Shown here: in pieces, positions 8,174-17,125 of the stretch | Layout of the letters: the number at the start of each line of letters is the position of its first letter | Numbering within the stretch: position 1 is the stretch's first letter | Assembly: GCA_946186665.1 (NCBI GenBank) | Contig: CAMHOE010000004.1 | Span: 1-64,000, forward strand | DNA length: 64,000 bases | Direction: 5' to 3' | Source of the DNA: an uncultured Clostridia bacterium | Lineage (GTDB): Bacteria; Bacillota; Clostridia; Oscillospirales; Acutalibacteraceae | Notes under the pieces: model-generated | Seen by the model: the letters and a program-made list of their open reading frames with translations, nothing else | What the model was told of the DNA's origin: nothing | Databases searched by the model: none | Translations under genes and position numbers: made by a program

Positions 8174-9298
8174 ATGAGTACTGTTAACACTTTGATAAAA
8201 TGGCCTGGTGGAAAGGCTCGTGAAATCAAGTATATAGAACACTTGATTCCCAAGTATGATCGATATATTGAACCTTTTTTTGGTGGTGGAGCAATGTTTT
8301 TTTATCTTAAACCACAATCTGCAATAATAAATGATATATCGACTGATTTGATCAATTTCTATACATTGACTAAAGAGCAGAATCATGAATTCAAAAAACT
8401 TCTTTTACAGTATTGTTCGTTGTTTGATTGTATTCTTAAGTCATGTGATGAATTATATGACGAAATTCTAGAATTCTACAATTCAATTAAAAAAAACGTC
8501 AAATACTGTGATGAAAAAAATTTATATACACTTGTAAACAAAATATGCGACCGGATTGATACATCCTTGACAGAAGGTCTAATCATTGATTATCCTGGTT
8601 ATAAAAAGCAGCTTTTTTTAAATGTGCAAGACAAAATGCAACGTACAATAAGAAATGAATTTAAAGCTGCATTCAGCACGGAAGATTTAAAGGAAAATCT
8701 TATTACAGGCTTTACAAGTGGCACATATATGTATTTTCGAGATGTATACAATGACATTCTGCTTGGTCGTAACATAACAATAAGCAAGGAATACCGTATC
8801 GCTAATTTTTATTTTATTCGTGAATACTGTTATGGTTCAATGTTTCGATATAACAGCAAAGGTGAGTTTAATATTCCTTACGGCGGTATGTCTTATAACA
8901 GGAAAAATTTTAAAGAAAAGATAAATGAGATTTTCAATCCTGAGACAAAAAAACTTTTCTCTAAGACAGAAATTCATTGTAAAGATTTCGGTGACTTTTT
9001 CTCATCAGTCGCCTTGGACGAGAACGATTTCATGTTTTTAGACCCACCGTATGATACAAATTTTTCTGATTATGAAGGTAAACAGTTCACTCAAAAAGAC
9101 CAACAGCGTCTTGCAGAGTCACTAAGAAGAACAAAAGCTATGTTTATTCTAATAATAAAGAATACTGATTTTATTTACTCACTATATGAAAACCATTTCA
9201 ACATATTATGTTTCGACAAAAAATATACCTACAATGTCAGAAGCAGAAACGAGCGAAATGTCAAGCATTTGATTATCACAAATATGCCAGTACAATAA
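8174..9298 (+). CDS. D12-class N6-adenine DNA methyltransferase (Dam/DpnM type)
   Basis: The 374-residue protein belongs to the D12 (alpha) class of adenine methyltransferases. WPGGKAREI and EPFFGGGAMFF (residues 33-43) form the SAM-binding motif I, and the catalytic DPPY lies at 290-293. Its role is to methylate the island's recognition site so that host DNA escapes cleavage. The middle region (about 85-190) is longer and richer in Lys/Asn than in E. coli Dam. The ATG has TTGGAGG upstream. It faces the C-protein/endonuclease/methylase operon tail to tail. Base composition is visibly richer in A/T than in the core genes, suggesting acquisition. The target site cannot be read from the sequence. 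Confidence 0.88.
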   Translation: MSTVNTLIKWPGGKAREIKYIEHLIPKYDRYIEPFFGGGAMFFYLKPQSAIINDISTDLINFYTLTKEQNHEFKKLLLQYCSLFDCILKSCDELYDEILEFYNSIKKNVKYCDEKNLYTLVNKICDRIDTSLTEGLIIDYPGYKKQLFLNVQDKMQRTIRNEFKAAFSTEDLKENLITGFTSGTYMYFRDVYNDILLGRNITISKEYRIANFYFIREYCYGSMFRYNSKGEFNIPYGGMSYNRKNFKEKINEIFNPETKKLFSKTEIHCKDFGDFFSSVALDENDFMFLDPPYDTNFSDYEGKQFTQKDQQRLAESLRRTKAMFILIIKNTDFIYSLYENHFNILCFDKKYTYNVRSRNERNVKHLIITNMPVQ

Positions 9299-9304
9299 AT
9301 TAAC

Positions 9305-9350
9305 GACCGCTCAATACCATATTGGAGAAGAGCGGTCAAATCGTGTTTTT
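9305..9350. terminator. Hairpin between convergent methylase genes
   Basis: GACCGCTC (9305-9312) pairs with GAGCGGTC (9330-9337). A T-rich run follows some bases later, so it is a moderate terminator candidate. The rest of 9351-9467 shows nothing recognisable. Confidence 0.5.
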
Positions 9351-9467
9351 AAGTTCTTTTTTAGAGTGAAAACAGTCATTTTTCGTACATAACTTAATAC
9401 AGAAGTTAACTCAATATTCAAGCCGGTTATCGAAGGATACCCTGTCTAATTATATTTTATTTAAAAA

Positions 9468-10187
9468 TTAGTATCTGTTATTAAATTCGCACGTTTGAGC
9501 AGTATCTATTCTCATACACGCTGCATCGTAATAAGACTTATCAATTTCACACCCAACAAAACGTCGTCCGCACTTTATTGCTGCTACACCAGTAGAACCT
9601 ACTCCCATAAAAGGATCAAACACTATATCTCCCGGATTGGACGCAATGTTAATTATATGTGACAACAGCTTTACCGGTTTTTGTGCAGGATGCTTAGGTT
9701 TACGCAAACGTTCAGGAGCCATACAGATAGGGGATTCGAAAAAATTGTGCATTTTGTTTTGAGTTGAAAAATTCCATTTGTGTCCCTTATTCCATAAACA
9801 AACAATCATTTCACAACTATTCAGAAACCCATTTTTGTAAATTTTGGGTGCAGGATTTGTTTTGTGCCAAATAAAGAACTGAAAAGTATCAAACTCACTG
9901 TCAAAGACTTCGTGCCATTTACCTATCGAATTATAACTTGTAAAAACAAATATATTACCATCAGGCTTAATTATTCTTTTAAAATCAAATAAAAGATTTC
10001 TTGGCTCCAATGGTACATTATCCCAACTCGCAATATCATTATTTAGCGCTTCTCTTCCAGGAAGAGGAATATTCCCGGTGGAATACTGTGAAATATTATA
10101 TGGCGGATCGGTAAGAATCAAATCTATACAATTGTCTGGAAGAGTCTTCATATACTCCATACAATCTTTATTTATCAATCTTGACAT
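9468..10187 (-). CDS. DNA methyltransferase, N4/N6 type (DpnA-like)
   Basis: The 239-residue enzyme has the catalytic motif LTDPPYNIS near residue 27 before the SAM-binding motif (DPFMGVGSTGVAA, about 190-205), the order found in beta-class amino-methyltransferases such as DpnA. HPAQKPVKLL just before motif I is also typical. It methylates adenine N6 or cytosine N4 and is the second modification enzyme of the island. The ATG directly abuts the endonuclease stop codon (TAAATG) with GGAGAG inside the end of that gene, implying translational coupling. Having both a D12 and a beta-class methylase resembles DpnII-type systems, in which the second enzyme can modify single-stranded DNA. Confidence 0.85.
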   Translation of the reverse strand: MSRLINKDCMEYMKTLPDNCIDLILTDPPYNISQYSTGNIPLPGREALNNDIASWDNVPLEPRNLLFDFKRIIKPDGNIFVFTSYNSIGKWHEVFDSEFDTFQFFIWHKTNPAPKIYKNGFLNSCEMIVCLWNKGHKWNFSTQNKMHNFFESPICMAPERLRKPKHPAQKPVKLLSHIINIASNPGDIVFDPFMGVGSTGVAAIKCGRRFVGCEIDKSYYDAACMRIDTAQTCEFNNRY

Positions 10188-11051
10188 TTACTCTCCAATA
10201 CACTCGCTAATCATATCGTTAATGCGTTTATTCAAATCAATTTCCTCTAACGCCTCACGATATATTTTTGTGAATTCATTATAAGATATTCCTGTGGGAA
10301 GAATTCGTTCCCAAAACCTCGCACCAATCAAAAACATAGATGGATAGTTCAAATGTTTCTTGACTGAACCAGTCCATGTGTTGCCCTCTCCGTTTTTATT
10401 ATAGAGAGTCGCAAAATATGCCTTGCAGTTTTCCACACCCATATCCACGTAGATTGTTAAAAGTTTTTCGACATTCGATGGGGCATTTGAACTATCTAAG
10501 TCACCTCCAGCTTTTAACTCCATTACATTCCAAATTTCACCATCATAAAAAGCCAGGTCAACGGGTTTAGTATATATCTGAGAACCACGATACTTTTCCG
10601 AAAGTGGAAGGAGCGTTGATTTGCATGATGAATGTGTCACCTTGCTCTCCACACGCATTCTCCCTTTTCCAATTGCCTCATTATTGGCTCTGAAAGAAGC
10701 AATTTCTCCTCTTAAGTCACCATTGTGAGTATCAACATCTGTTACTACAATCTGACCAGAAACAGTAGAGGAATCAATGCAGTGTGATAAATTACGTGGA
10801 TTAACAATTGCAGGAACATTCTTCTCACCGAAAGTTAACCTCGCAATTCTCTTTGCACATGTTTCAATTGCATAACCACTTTTTGATTCGAAGCTGCTTA
10901 CAAATACCATGCTTGCAGTGATTCTCTCATCCATCTGACTAAGAAGAAAATTATTAACCTTACGTTTATAATTAGAGGAAAAATCCGCTTCAATAAGTGC
11001 GGTAAGCTTAGAGAATTCTTCTATAATAATATTTTTGATTTGTTCTCTCAT
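10188..11051 (-). CDS. Type II restriction endonuclease (PD-(D/E)XK type)
   Basis: The 287-residue protein is identified as the nuclease chiefly by position between a C-protein gene and a methylase. A credible PD-(D/E)XK core is visible: D165 in KPVDLAFYD, then E178 and K180 in VMELKAGG. The downstream FWERILPTGISYNEFTKIY resembles the C-terminus of TdeIII/MjaII-like endonucleases, but I hold that assignment only weakly. It is not recognisably DpnII or MboI although the two methylases resemble that arrangement. The start has AAAGGGG that overlaps the end of the C-protein gene. Cleavage specificity is unknown. Confidence 0.72.
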   Translation of the reverse strand: MREQIKNIIIEEFSKLTALIEADFSSNYKRKVNNFLLSQMDERITASMVFVSSFESKSGYAIETCAKRIARLTFGEKNVPAIVNPRNLSHCIDSSTVSGQIVVTDVDTHNGDLRGEIASFRANNEAIGKGRMRVESKVTHSSCKSTLLPLSEKYRGSQIYTKPVDLAFYDGEIWNVMELKAGGDLDSSNAPSNVEKLLTIYVDMGVENCKAYFATLYNKNGEGNTWTGSVKKHLNYPSMFLIGARFWERILPTGISYNEFTKIYREALEEIDLNKRINDMISECIGE

Positions 11052-11056
11052 TTCGT

Positions 11057-11269
11057 CTACCCCTTTTCAATAAATAGTTTATATGTATCAACACCAAGCG
11101 CATCTGCAATTTTTTGAACATTATCAAGCGCTATGCTTCTTTGAAACCGTTCAATGTCACTAATATAAGTTCGATGCAATCCACACATCTCTGCAAACTT
11201 CTCTTGAGACACGCCAATTTCTTTTCTGTATTTACGCAAATTAGTACCAAAAACCTTTATTATATCCAT
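11057..11269 (-). CDS. XRE-family controller (C) protein of the R-M system
   Basis: The 70-residue helix-turn-helix protein (LRKYRKEIGVSQEKFAEMCG, then LHRTYISDIERFQR) has the size and sequence style of restriction-modification C proteins, dimeric regulators that delay endonuclease expression until methylation is established. I start at the ATG at 11269; upstream codons to 11284 lack a better site. It is the first gene of the operon, with the endonuclease starting five bases after its stop. Repeated AGAC/GTCT half-sites overlap its promoter, suiting autoregulation. Confidence 0.85.
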   Translation of the reverse strand: MDIIKVFGTNLRKYRKEIGVSQEKFAEMCGLHRTYISDIERFQRSIALDNVQKIADALGVDTYKLFIEKG

Positions 11270-11297
11270 ATTATCTCTCACCACCGATAGTTAATAT

Positions 11298-11331
11298 ATT
11301 ATAGTTTTTATCAGACAAAAAGTCTACAGAC
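11298..11331 (-). promoter_or_regulatory. C-protein promoter with C-box-like operator
   Basis: On the minus strand TAGACT (11321-11326), 17 bases, TATAAT (11298-11303). Half-sites AGAC (11313), GTCT (11322) and AGAC (11328) overlap the -35; GTCTACAGAC (11322-11331) has GTCT/AGAC arms. This placement is typical of C-protein autoregulation. Confidence 0.65.
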
Positions 11332-11358
11332 AATAAGTGTAGTTTTTGTGAGCAACAA

Positions 11359-11393
11359 AAAGCCACACCAGAGATTTCCTTTGGTGTGGCTTT
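11359..11393 (-). terminator. Terminator downstream of the starch-binding protein gene
   Basis: AAAGCCACACCA and TGGTGTGGCTTT pair perfectly. On the minus strand the stem is followed by TTTTTG. It lies about 140 bases after the stop at 11534 and insulates the R-M operon promoter. Confidence 0.75.
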
Positions 11394-11533
11394 CAATTTA
11401 CGCTTTCATTCTATGAATGCAATACAAGACTTGCATATTTCAGCAACTTCTCATTCTAAACATTCTGAACGGGTGCGTTCTTGTTTTGATATTCATCCGG
11501 AGATAATACACTCAGGACATTTTTCATGGGGAA

Positions 11534-13333
11534 TTATTCCTCGTCAGACTTTTTCTTCTTAGCTGCAACTACTACTACGCCAAGAGCCGCTGCTGCAACA
11601 CCTGCTACTGCTGCTGGTACTGTAAAGTCACCTGTTGCAACTGTGCCGGTAGCTGTTGTAGTGCTGCCTGTTGTTGCAGTTGTTGTAGTTGTTCTTGTAG
11701 TTGCGGGAGTTGTTGTGGTGGTAGTAGTTGTTGTTGTCTTTGAAGACTCACCTGTTGATGTGCCTGTAGAAGAACCCTCAACAACGGACATTTCACCGAA
11801 CATTTCCTTGAACATCTCATCGAGCATTTCGTTAAAGTCGATAGATGAAGCCTCGCCGCCCTTACCGGAGTTAACAAATGTCATCTGTCCGGAAGCGTCC
11901 ATTACCATATATGATACAGGCCAGAGTTCAAAGTCTTCCTCGCTTACGTCAAGGATAACATAAAGGATACCCTCGCCCTCTTCTATCGTAAACTTACAAT
12001 TGGTCTGGCTGTTGTATGTGCGGTCAAATTCCTCTTCGTAAGCCCCCCAGCTGTGTGTCCAGTCACTGTCAGCACGAACCTTGAACTCATAGTCGCCTGC
12101 TGCAAGGTCAGTAACTACGCCTACATAAGCCTTCATGCCGTCTTCTTCTGTGTAGATCATCTCGATATCGGATTTCTCGCCCCAATCGGTAAAGTTACCT
12201 ACGATACCGAGCTTCTCGAACTCTACTTTATCAGGAATCTCAACAGTAGATTCATCCTTTGATTCATCCTTTGAATCGTCTGAAGATGTGTCTGTAGATG
12301 TGTCTGAAGACTCGTCTGTTGATACATCTGAGGACTCATCTGTGCTCTCATCTGAAGACTCGTCTGTTGATGCGTCTGAAGACTCATCAGAAGACTCATC
12401 CTCTGATACCTCAGGTGCTGTATACTCTACAACAGGAAGATCCTCAGGAACACCTGCGAGCTCTACCCACTCACCTGATACCTCCTTTGCGCTGTCTGTG
12501 CCTGAAAGTGTATCTATATCAGGTACATAAACCATGCCGTACTCTGCGCCCTCAGGATCAACTACTACGTCAGGAGTCTGGATCTTCGGGTTATCTGCTG
12601 AGTACTCTTCATCTGATACGAGGTTGTTGAAGATGATGTGTGCTGTGCCGTCAACGTGCTTTACAGCCCAGTAGTCTGTGCCTTCAACCTGTGTAGCCTC
12701 GATACCGGGCCAATCAGCAGGCTGCTCCGGCTCCCACCAGTATGCGCCTACAGAATCCCACTGTGTCTCTGAGTTATCAAAGAGATAGTAGTCCTCAAGA
12801 TCGCCATCGAGCTTAGCAGCGATTGCGCTCTTCTCATCCTCTACGAATGTGTAATCAACTTCCCAGAATCTGCCGGGAGCGTCGTCATTACCAACATTGG
12901 AGTCGAGAGTTACACGGATAACATAAGACTCGCCTGATGTAACGTTCATCTCGCAGTTAACCTGGCTGTTCATTACGCGGTCATAATCCTCGTCGTAATC
13001 GCCCCAGCTGTCATCCCATGCGCCGTCAGCACGAACCTTGAACTGAATTGTTCCGGCTTCCTTGTCTGCGAGCATATCGTCTGTGATGTTAGCTCTGAAC
13101 TCAGCTGTGTATACGCCGTCGCCATCCTCATCAGTCATAGCGATATCATCGATAGCGCCCCAGCCTGTGATAGAACCAACTACGCCGACAGTGTGATCTT
13201 CGAAGTATGTAGCAAGCTCTTCTGCACTGTCAAGTTCTTCTCTGCCTGCGAAAGCTGTCATTGAAGTAACGGTAGCTATTGAGCCAACCATTGCTGCTGC
13301 AAGAGCAATCGCAAGAATCTTTTTAGTCTGCAT
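11534..13333 (-). CDS. Secreted, membrane-anchored probable starch-binding protein
   Basis: The 599-residue protein starts with a signal peptide (MQTKKILAIALAAAM...TAFA, 1-29). Two related beta-sandwich modules follow at about 47-165 and 373-480, sharing GxxTxWG, FKVRADxxWxxSWG and NSQxNC. They resemble SusE/SusF-type alpha-glucan-binding folds. Between them (about 180-290) FDNSETQWDSVGAYWW...WPG...IIFNN resembles starch-binding family CBM26. A Ser/Asp/Glu-rich linker (about 308-370) and a Thr run (near 537) are disordered stalks. The C-terminus is one membrane helix plus KKKK, with no LPxTG or dockerin. No catalytic domain is present, so it probably tethers alpha-glucan at the surface. The start at 13333 has GGAGG upstream. 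Confidence 0.78.
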   Translation of the reverse strand: MQTKKILAIALAAAMVGSIATVTSMTAFAGREELDSAEELATYFEDHTVGVVGSITGWGAIDDIAMTDEDGDGVYTAEFRANITDDMLADKEAGTIQFKVRADGAWDDSWGDYDEDYDRVMNSQVNCEMNVTSGESYVIRVTLDSNVGNDDAPGRFWEVDYTFVEDEKSAIAAKLDGDLEDYYLFDNSETQWDSVGAYWWEPEQPADWPGIEATQVEGTDYWAVKHVDGTAHIIFNNLVSDEEYSADNPKIQTPDVVVDPEGAEYGMVYVPDIDTLSGTDSAKEVSGEWVELAGVPEDLPVVEYTAPEVSEDESSDESSDASTDESSDESTDESSDVSTDESSDTSTDTSSDDSKDESKDESTVEIPDKVEFEKLGIVGNFTDWGEKSDIEMIYTEEDGMKAYVGVVTDLAAGDYEFKVRADSDWTHSWGAYEEEFDRTYNSQTNCKFTIEEGEGILYVILDVSEEDFELWPVSYMVMDASGQMTFVNSGKGGEASSIDFNEMLDEMFKEMFGEMSVVEGSSTGTSTGESSKTTTTTTTTTTPATTRTTTTTATTGSTTTATGTVATGDFTVPAAVAGVAAAALGVVVVAAKKKKSDEE

Positions 13334-13384
13334 AACATTTTCCTCCTTAGAAATATAATAAAGCATGTAAACTTTATATATACG

Positions 13385-13413
13385 ATTATACGATTTTTTG
13401 TTGCAAATTTCAA
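13385..13413 (-). promoter_or_regulatory. Promoter of the starch-binding protein gene
   Basis: TTGAAA (13408-13413), 17 bases, TATAAT (13385-13390) on the minus strand, 52 bases before the start codon. Confidence 0.7.
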
Positions 13414-13515
13414 GCATATTTTAATCAGCAAATGTTTTATACTCAAAAATCGTAAATAGTTACAAAAAGTCACAATTCCATTTGTGCATGTTATATTAAA
13501 AACATTATCGTTTTT

Positions 13516-13908
13516 TTACTTTTCGCTCACTTCGGAAAAGAGCTGTCTTATCCTTTCAAAGTCACCGGAAAGATATAAGTATCCGAAAAGCGCCTCCACA
13601 CCCGTTGCAGTATGATAATCCGAGCTTGAAGCATTCTTCGGCGTATGGGATGTGTGTGCATTTCGTCCGCGCCGGAAAACATCCGTTTCCTCTTCTGTAA
13701 GAAGAGGCTCTATCCTGCGAAAAAGCTCTGCCTGAGCTTCACAGCGTACACGCTCAACCTTCAGCTTGTTAAGCTCCTTGACAGGTCTGTTTGCCGCACA
13801 GACTATCTCCTCCCTTACAAAAAGGTCGAACACACCGTCTCCTACAAACGCAAGGGTCAGCGGACTGAGCATTTTAGGGTCACAGTCATATAGTGTTAAA
13901 CGTCCCAA
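13516..13908 (-). CDS. mrnC: Mini-ribonuclease 3 (Mini-III)
   Basis: This RNase III-like enzyme without a double-strand-binding domain processes the 23S rRNA precursor ends in Firmicutes. LTLAFVGDGVFDLFVRE matches the conserved catalytic segment (Y/F-V/I-G-D-x-V/F-x-x), and RGRNAHTSHTPKNAS and GVEALFGYLYLSGD are also typical. I choose the TTG at 13908 (130 residues), with AAGGAG nine bases upstream; the GTG at 13929 would put that Shine-Dalgarno sequence inside the gene. It lies 58 bases downstream of obg on the same strand, probably cotranscribed; no strong terminator is seen after it. Confidence 0.88.
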   Translation of the reverse strand: MGRLTLYDCDPKMLSPLTLAFVGDGVFDLFVREEIVCAANRPVKELNKLKVERVRCEAQAELFRRIEPLLTEEETDVFRRGRNAHTSHTPKNASSSDYHTATGVEALFGYLYLSGDFERIRQLFSEVSEK

Positions 13909-13966
13909 GAGAATCTTCTCCTTTCGCACTTTCCATCAGGCATTCGTGCATTACAACAATATGATA

Positions 13967-15238
13967 TCACTCAACAAAGTCAAACTCAATATCATACATA
14001 CTTACGGTATCGCCCTCTTTTATACCGGCTTCTTTCAGTGCATCAATAGTGCCGGAGCTTATAAGCACCCTCTGGAAATACTGAAGCGACTCTGAATCAT
14101 CAAAGTTTATTGTACGCAGTACCCTGAGCAGCCGTTCACATTCCACAAAGAACACGCCATCATGCTTTGTAACGGAGACTTTTTGTCTGCCTATCTCCTC
14201 TTCCGGTATTACCGGAGCTTCTTCCCTTTCATATCTCGTTATAGGCGGAAGCTTTGAAAGCTGCTCCTGTATCTCCTTCAGAAGCGGCTCTGTCTGATAT
14301 GCTATCGCTGCCATTATCGGGAAGAATTTATACCCCTGAGCTTCAATATAATATTTGAAATCCTCTACCGTCTCGTCATCCGTAAGATCGCATTTATTTG
14401 CTGCAACTATCATCGGCCTTTCTGCAAGCTCAGGATCGAATTTTTTCAGCTCATTATTTATAGTTTCAAAGTCTTTTTTAGGGTCACGTCCCTCGCTGCC
14501 CGATACATCAACAATATGCAGAAGCAAACGGCATCTTTCCACATGGCGCAAAAACTGATGTCCCAGTCCCAGACCGTCATGAGCGCCTTCTATAAGTCCG
14601 GGGATATCAGCCATAACAAAGGAAGATCCCTCACCCATTCTTACGACCCCCAGCACCGGAGTTATAGTTGTAAAATGATAGTTGGCTATTATCGGCTTTG
14701 CCTGACTGACAACCGAAATGAGCGTTGATTTTCCCACATTAGGAAAGCCTACAATTCCCACATCAGCTAAAAGCTTCAGTTCGAGCTGTACCTCGTATTC
14801 CTCTCCCGGCAGACCCGGCTTTGCAAAACGAGGAGTCTGCCTTGTAGGTGTTGCGAAATGGGTATTGCCCCAGCCGCCTTTGCCGCCTTTAGCTACAACA
14901 ACAGGCTCACTGTCAGAGATATCCGCAAGTATCCTGCCGCTCTCTGCTTCTTTTACTATTGTACCCATAGGCACCTTTATGACAAGATCCTCCGCCTTTT
15001 TTCCGTTACAGCGCGCGCCCCTGCCGTTCTCTCCCTTCGCTGCAACATACTTTCTTTTGTAGCGAAAGTCCGCAAGTGTTGAAAGGTTCGTATCAGCCTG
15101 AAACACTATATTTCCGCCTCTGCCGCCGTCACCTCCGTCAGGTCCTCCGGACGCAACATACTTTTCTCTGTGAAAGGCAACCGCACCATCTCCGCCGTCA
15201 CCGGCTTTAATATATATTTTTGCTATATCCACAAACAT
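13967..15238 (-). CDS. obg: GTPase Obg/CgtA
   Basis: The essential ribosome-associated GTPase acts in 50S assembly and stringent-type control. The 423-residue protein has all three domains: the Gly-rich Obg fold (1-158, with AGDGGDGAV and GGPDGGDGGRGG), the G domain with P-loop GFPNVGKST (164-172), DIPG (211-214) and NKCD, and the C-terminal OCT domain (about 340-423). The ATG follows GGGAGGAATA. It normally sits directly after rplU-prp-rpmA; here a glycosyltransferase gene and a repeat separate it from rpmA by 2.2 kb. Confidence 0.97.
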   Translation of the reverse strand: MFVDIAKIYIKAGDGGDGAVAFHREKYVASGGPDGGDGGRGGNIVFQADTNLSTLADFRYKRKYVAAKGENGRGARCNGKKAEDLVIKVPMGTIVKEAESGRILADISDSEPVVVAKGGKGGWGNTHFATPTRQTPRFAKPGLPGEEYEVQLELKLLADVGIVGFPNVGKSTLISVVSQAKPIIANYHFTTITPVLGVVRMGEGSSFVMADIPGLIEGAHDGLGLGHQFLRHVERCRLLLHIVDVSGSEGRDPKKDFETINNELKKFDPELAERPMIVAANKCDLTDDETVEDFKYYIEAQGYKFFPIMAAIAYQTEPLLKEIQEQLSKLPPITRYEREEAPVIPEEEIGRQKVSVTKHDGVFFVECERLLRVLRTINFDDSESLQYFQRVLISSGTIDALKEAGIKEGDTVSMYDIEFDFVE

Positions 15239-15258
15239 AAAATTTATTCCTCCCTGCT

Positions 15259-17088
15259 TTATGCAAGTCTGTAAACATCATAAGTACGATTATAGACAGT
15301 GTAATATCCCACGTATTCAAACTCTTTTGAAATGGAAAGCTTTTTATAAAATCCGTAAAACTTATCCTTAAATTCCTTTGCCTCACAAACAACATTTTCA
15401 CCTGTATCATTATCATAGCAGATACAGTATTCCTTGCCGTCTTCACCTGTCTCCTTTTCCGGCTGGATCGCAAAAAGATATATCGGACTGTCAGTTTTCA
15501 TAGACTCCAGTTCATTCTTGTATTTTTCCTGATCAGAATAATATGTGATAAAGAAATTATCCGCGTCATATATTTCGTTCGTCCATGTATCTATGGTCCA
15601 TTCTTCACGTCTCATTTCCATAAGAAGGATACACTGGGCATCCTTTGTCATTTCGCAAACACTTTCAATGCTGTCATCCTTATCAAAGAAAAACAGGAAT
15701 GTTTCACTTCCCATATTCGATACTGAAAGAGCAATGATCAAAACAGCGGATATCGCTTTCTTGAACTTTACTTTTGTTATAATAAAACAGAAAACAGCTA
15801 TAACTGCCACAGAAAAAACAGGATAGATCACATAAAGATATCTGTTAGCATATCCCATCTGACTGAACGAGGTGGAGTATACGGATACAAAGCATATCAT
15901 TAATACTGACAGCAAAATAATAAACGCAAGCGGGTCAGAGCTCTTTACCGAATTCCATATACCTGCAAAAAACTTTTTCGGGCTGAAGCTTTTAATGTTT
16001 CTGATCCCTTTCAGCTTTGTTTTCAGATCAGCAATAAATGCGGCAATCTTCGGTTTATCCCTGAAAAGATATATGACAGGCAGAGATAATACAGCTGCTG
16101 TGACTATAAGTGTTATTCCCACTGTAAGCAGAAAGCCCGCCCTGATCAGATCCATCGCAAAGATATCATCAAAGCAATATCTTATTGCGATAAACAGTTC
16201 ATCTATCAGCCTTCTGTTTCTGTCGCCCACTTCACCAAGAAAATGCGTGATCGTTGCAGGGAAAACAGCAACAGAAAGAAGTGTTCCCCCAAGCACCGCA
16301 GATCCGTATGCAAAAAAGATCTTAAAGCGCTTTGTGATAAGATATCTTATACAAAAGCACACCGCAAAAACAAATGCGACAAAGAGAAAAAAGTGCTGTG
16401 TCAATGCTCCCAAAAAAGTCACGCCCCCAAGGACTATAAGCTGTTTTGCAAGAGGCTGTTCCTTTGTTTTATAAAGCTTTGAATGAAGATATGCAAATAT
16501 CACTACCCACATAGCAAGCATACAATACATTCTTATAAACACAGTTAAATTTATCGCTCCGGCAGAAAACCCCCACAGAAAGCACACGCACAGCGCAAGG
16601 TATTTTGATTTAAGCATATTCTGCGCCAGCTTATACAAAAATATCTGCGTCACTATAAAACAAATAAAGTTGATTATGTAACCGAAAACCGGAGAGAATG
16701 TATCCGGAAAGAAAGAACAAATTGTATGCAATACAGAAAAATACAGAGGCGGATGTCTGTCGTGTGTCTGATTGTACCACACAGAATCATAGCGAAAACG
16801 TTCATCACTCTGTACTGTAATATACTCCCTGAGGATATCCCCTGACTTCCACTCATTTGAAACGGCAGTTCTGCTCATATCATTGAAGTCGCTGATATCA
16901 TCGTTGCCGATAAAAGGCTGATAAAAATTGTTTGAAAGTCCATAGCTGAACATTTCATCGGAGTGATATCCTTCTTTTCTTTCAGCGATAAGAAATGATA
17001 TATTCAGCAGTTGGACAACTATGATAAGTCCCAGTATAATAATGGGGACAAATTTCAGATTCATTATTTTTTGTATTTTTCTGATCAA
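15259..17088 (-). CDS. Polytopic membrane glycosyltransferase (ArnT/GT39-like)
   Basis: The ~609-residue protein has a dozen or so hydrophobic segments and an early extracytoplasmic loop with HSDEMFSY and DRHPPLYFSVLHT. This acidic-then-PPLY arrangement is typical of GT-C glycosyltransferases that use polyprenyl-phosphate sugars. It probably glycosylates a surface polymer, lipid or protein; the acceptor is unknown. A soluble tail follows about residue 455. Start choice is uncertain: TTG at 17088 has AAGGGGGA upstream, while the first ATG is at 17064 and another TTG at 17118. It is 20 bases upstream of obg, inside what is normally the rplU-rpmA-obg operon. Confidence 0.75.
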   Translation of the reverse strand: MIRKIQKIMNLKFVPIIILGLIIVVQLLNISFLIAERKEGYHSDEMFSYGLSNNFYQPFIGNDDISDFNDMSRTAVSNEWKSGDILREYITVQSDERFRYDSVWYNQTHDRHPPLYFSVLHTICSFFPDTFSPVFGYIINFICFIVTQIFLYKLAQNMLKSKYLALCVCFLWGFSAGAINLTVFIRMYCMLAMWVVIFAYLHSKLYKTKEQPLAKQLIVLGGVTFLGALTQHFFLFVAFVFAVCFCIRYLITKRFKIFFAYGSAVLGGTLLSVAVFPATITHFLGEVGDRNRRLIDELFIAIRYCFDDIFAMDLIRAGFLLTVGITLIVTAAVLSLPVIYLFRDKPKIAAFIADLKTKLKGIRNIKSFSPKKFFAGIWNSVKSSDPLAFIILLSVLMICFVSVYSTSFSQMGYANRYLYVIYPVFSVAVIAVFCFIITKVKFKKAISAVLIIALSVSNMGSETFLFFFDKDDSIESVCEMTKDAQCILLMEMRREEWTIDTWTNEIYDADNFFITYYSDQEKYKNELESMKTDSPIYLFAIQPEKETGEDGKEYCICYDNDTGENVVCEAKEFKDKFYGFYKKLSISKEFEYVGYYTVYNRTYDVYRLA

Positions 17089-17125
17089 CCTGCATCCCCC
17101 TTGATATACGAAAATCAATTTTTAA

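Noticed and set aside
8174..11284. Restriction island considered as a phage or plasmid remnant
   Set aside because: No integrase, transposase, replication gene or att-like repeat flanks it; only base composition suggests transfer.
11462..11527. 22-codon minus-strand frame (MKNVLSVLSPDEYQNKNAPVQNV) after the starch-binding protein gene
   Set aside because: No convincing ribosome site or family match; at best a remnant at the island edge.
11526..11963. 145-residue plus-strand ORF rich in Val/Ala, opposite the starch-binding protein
   Set aside because: It is the antisense reading of the poly-Thr stalk and anchor; low-complexity composition and no ribosome site.
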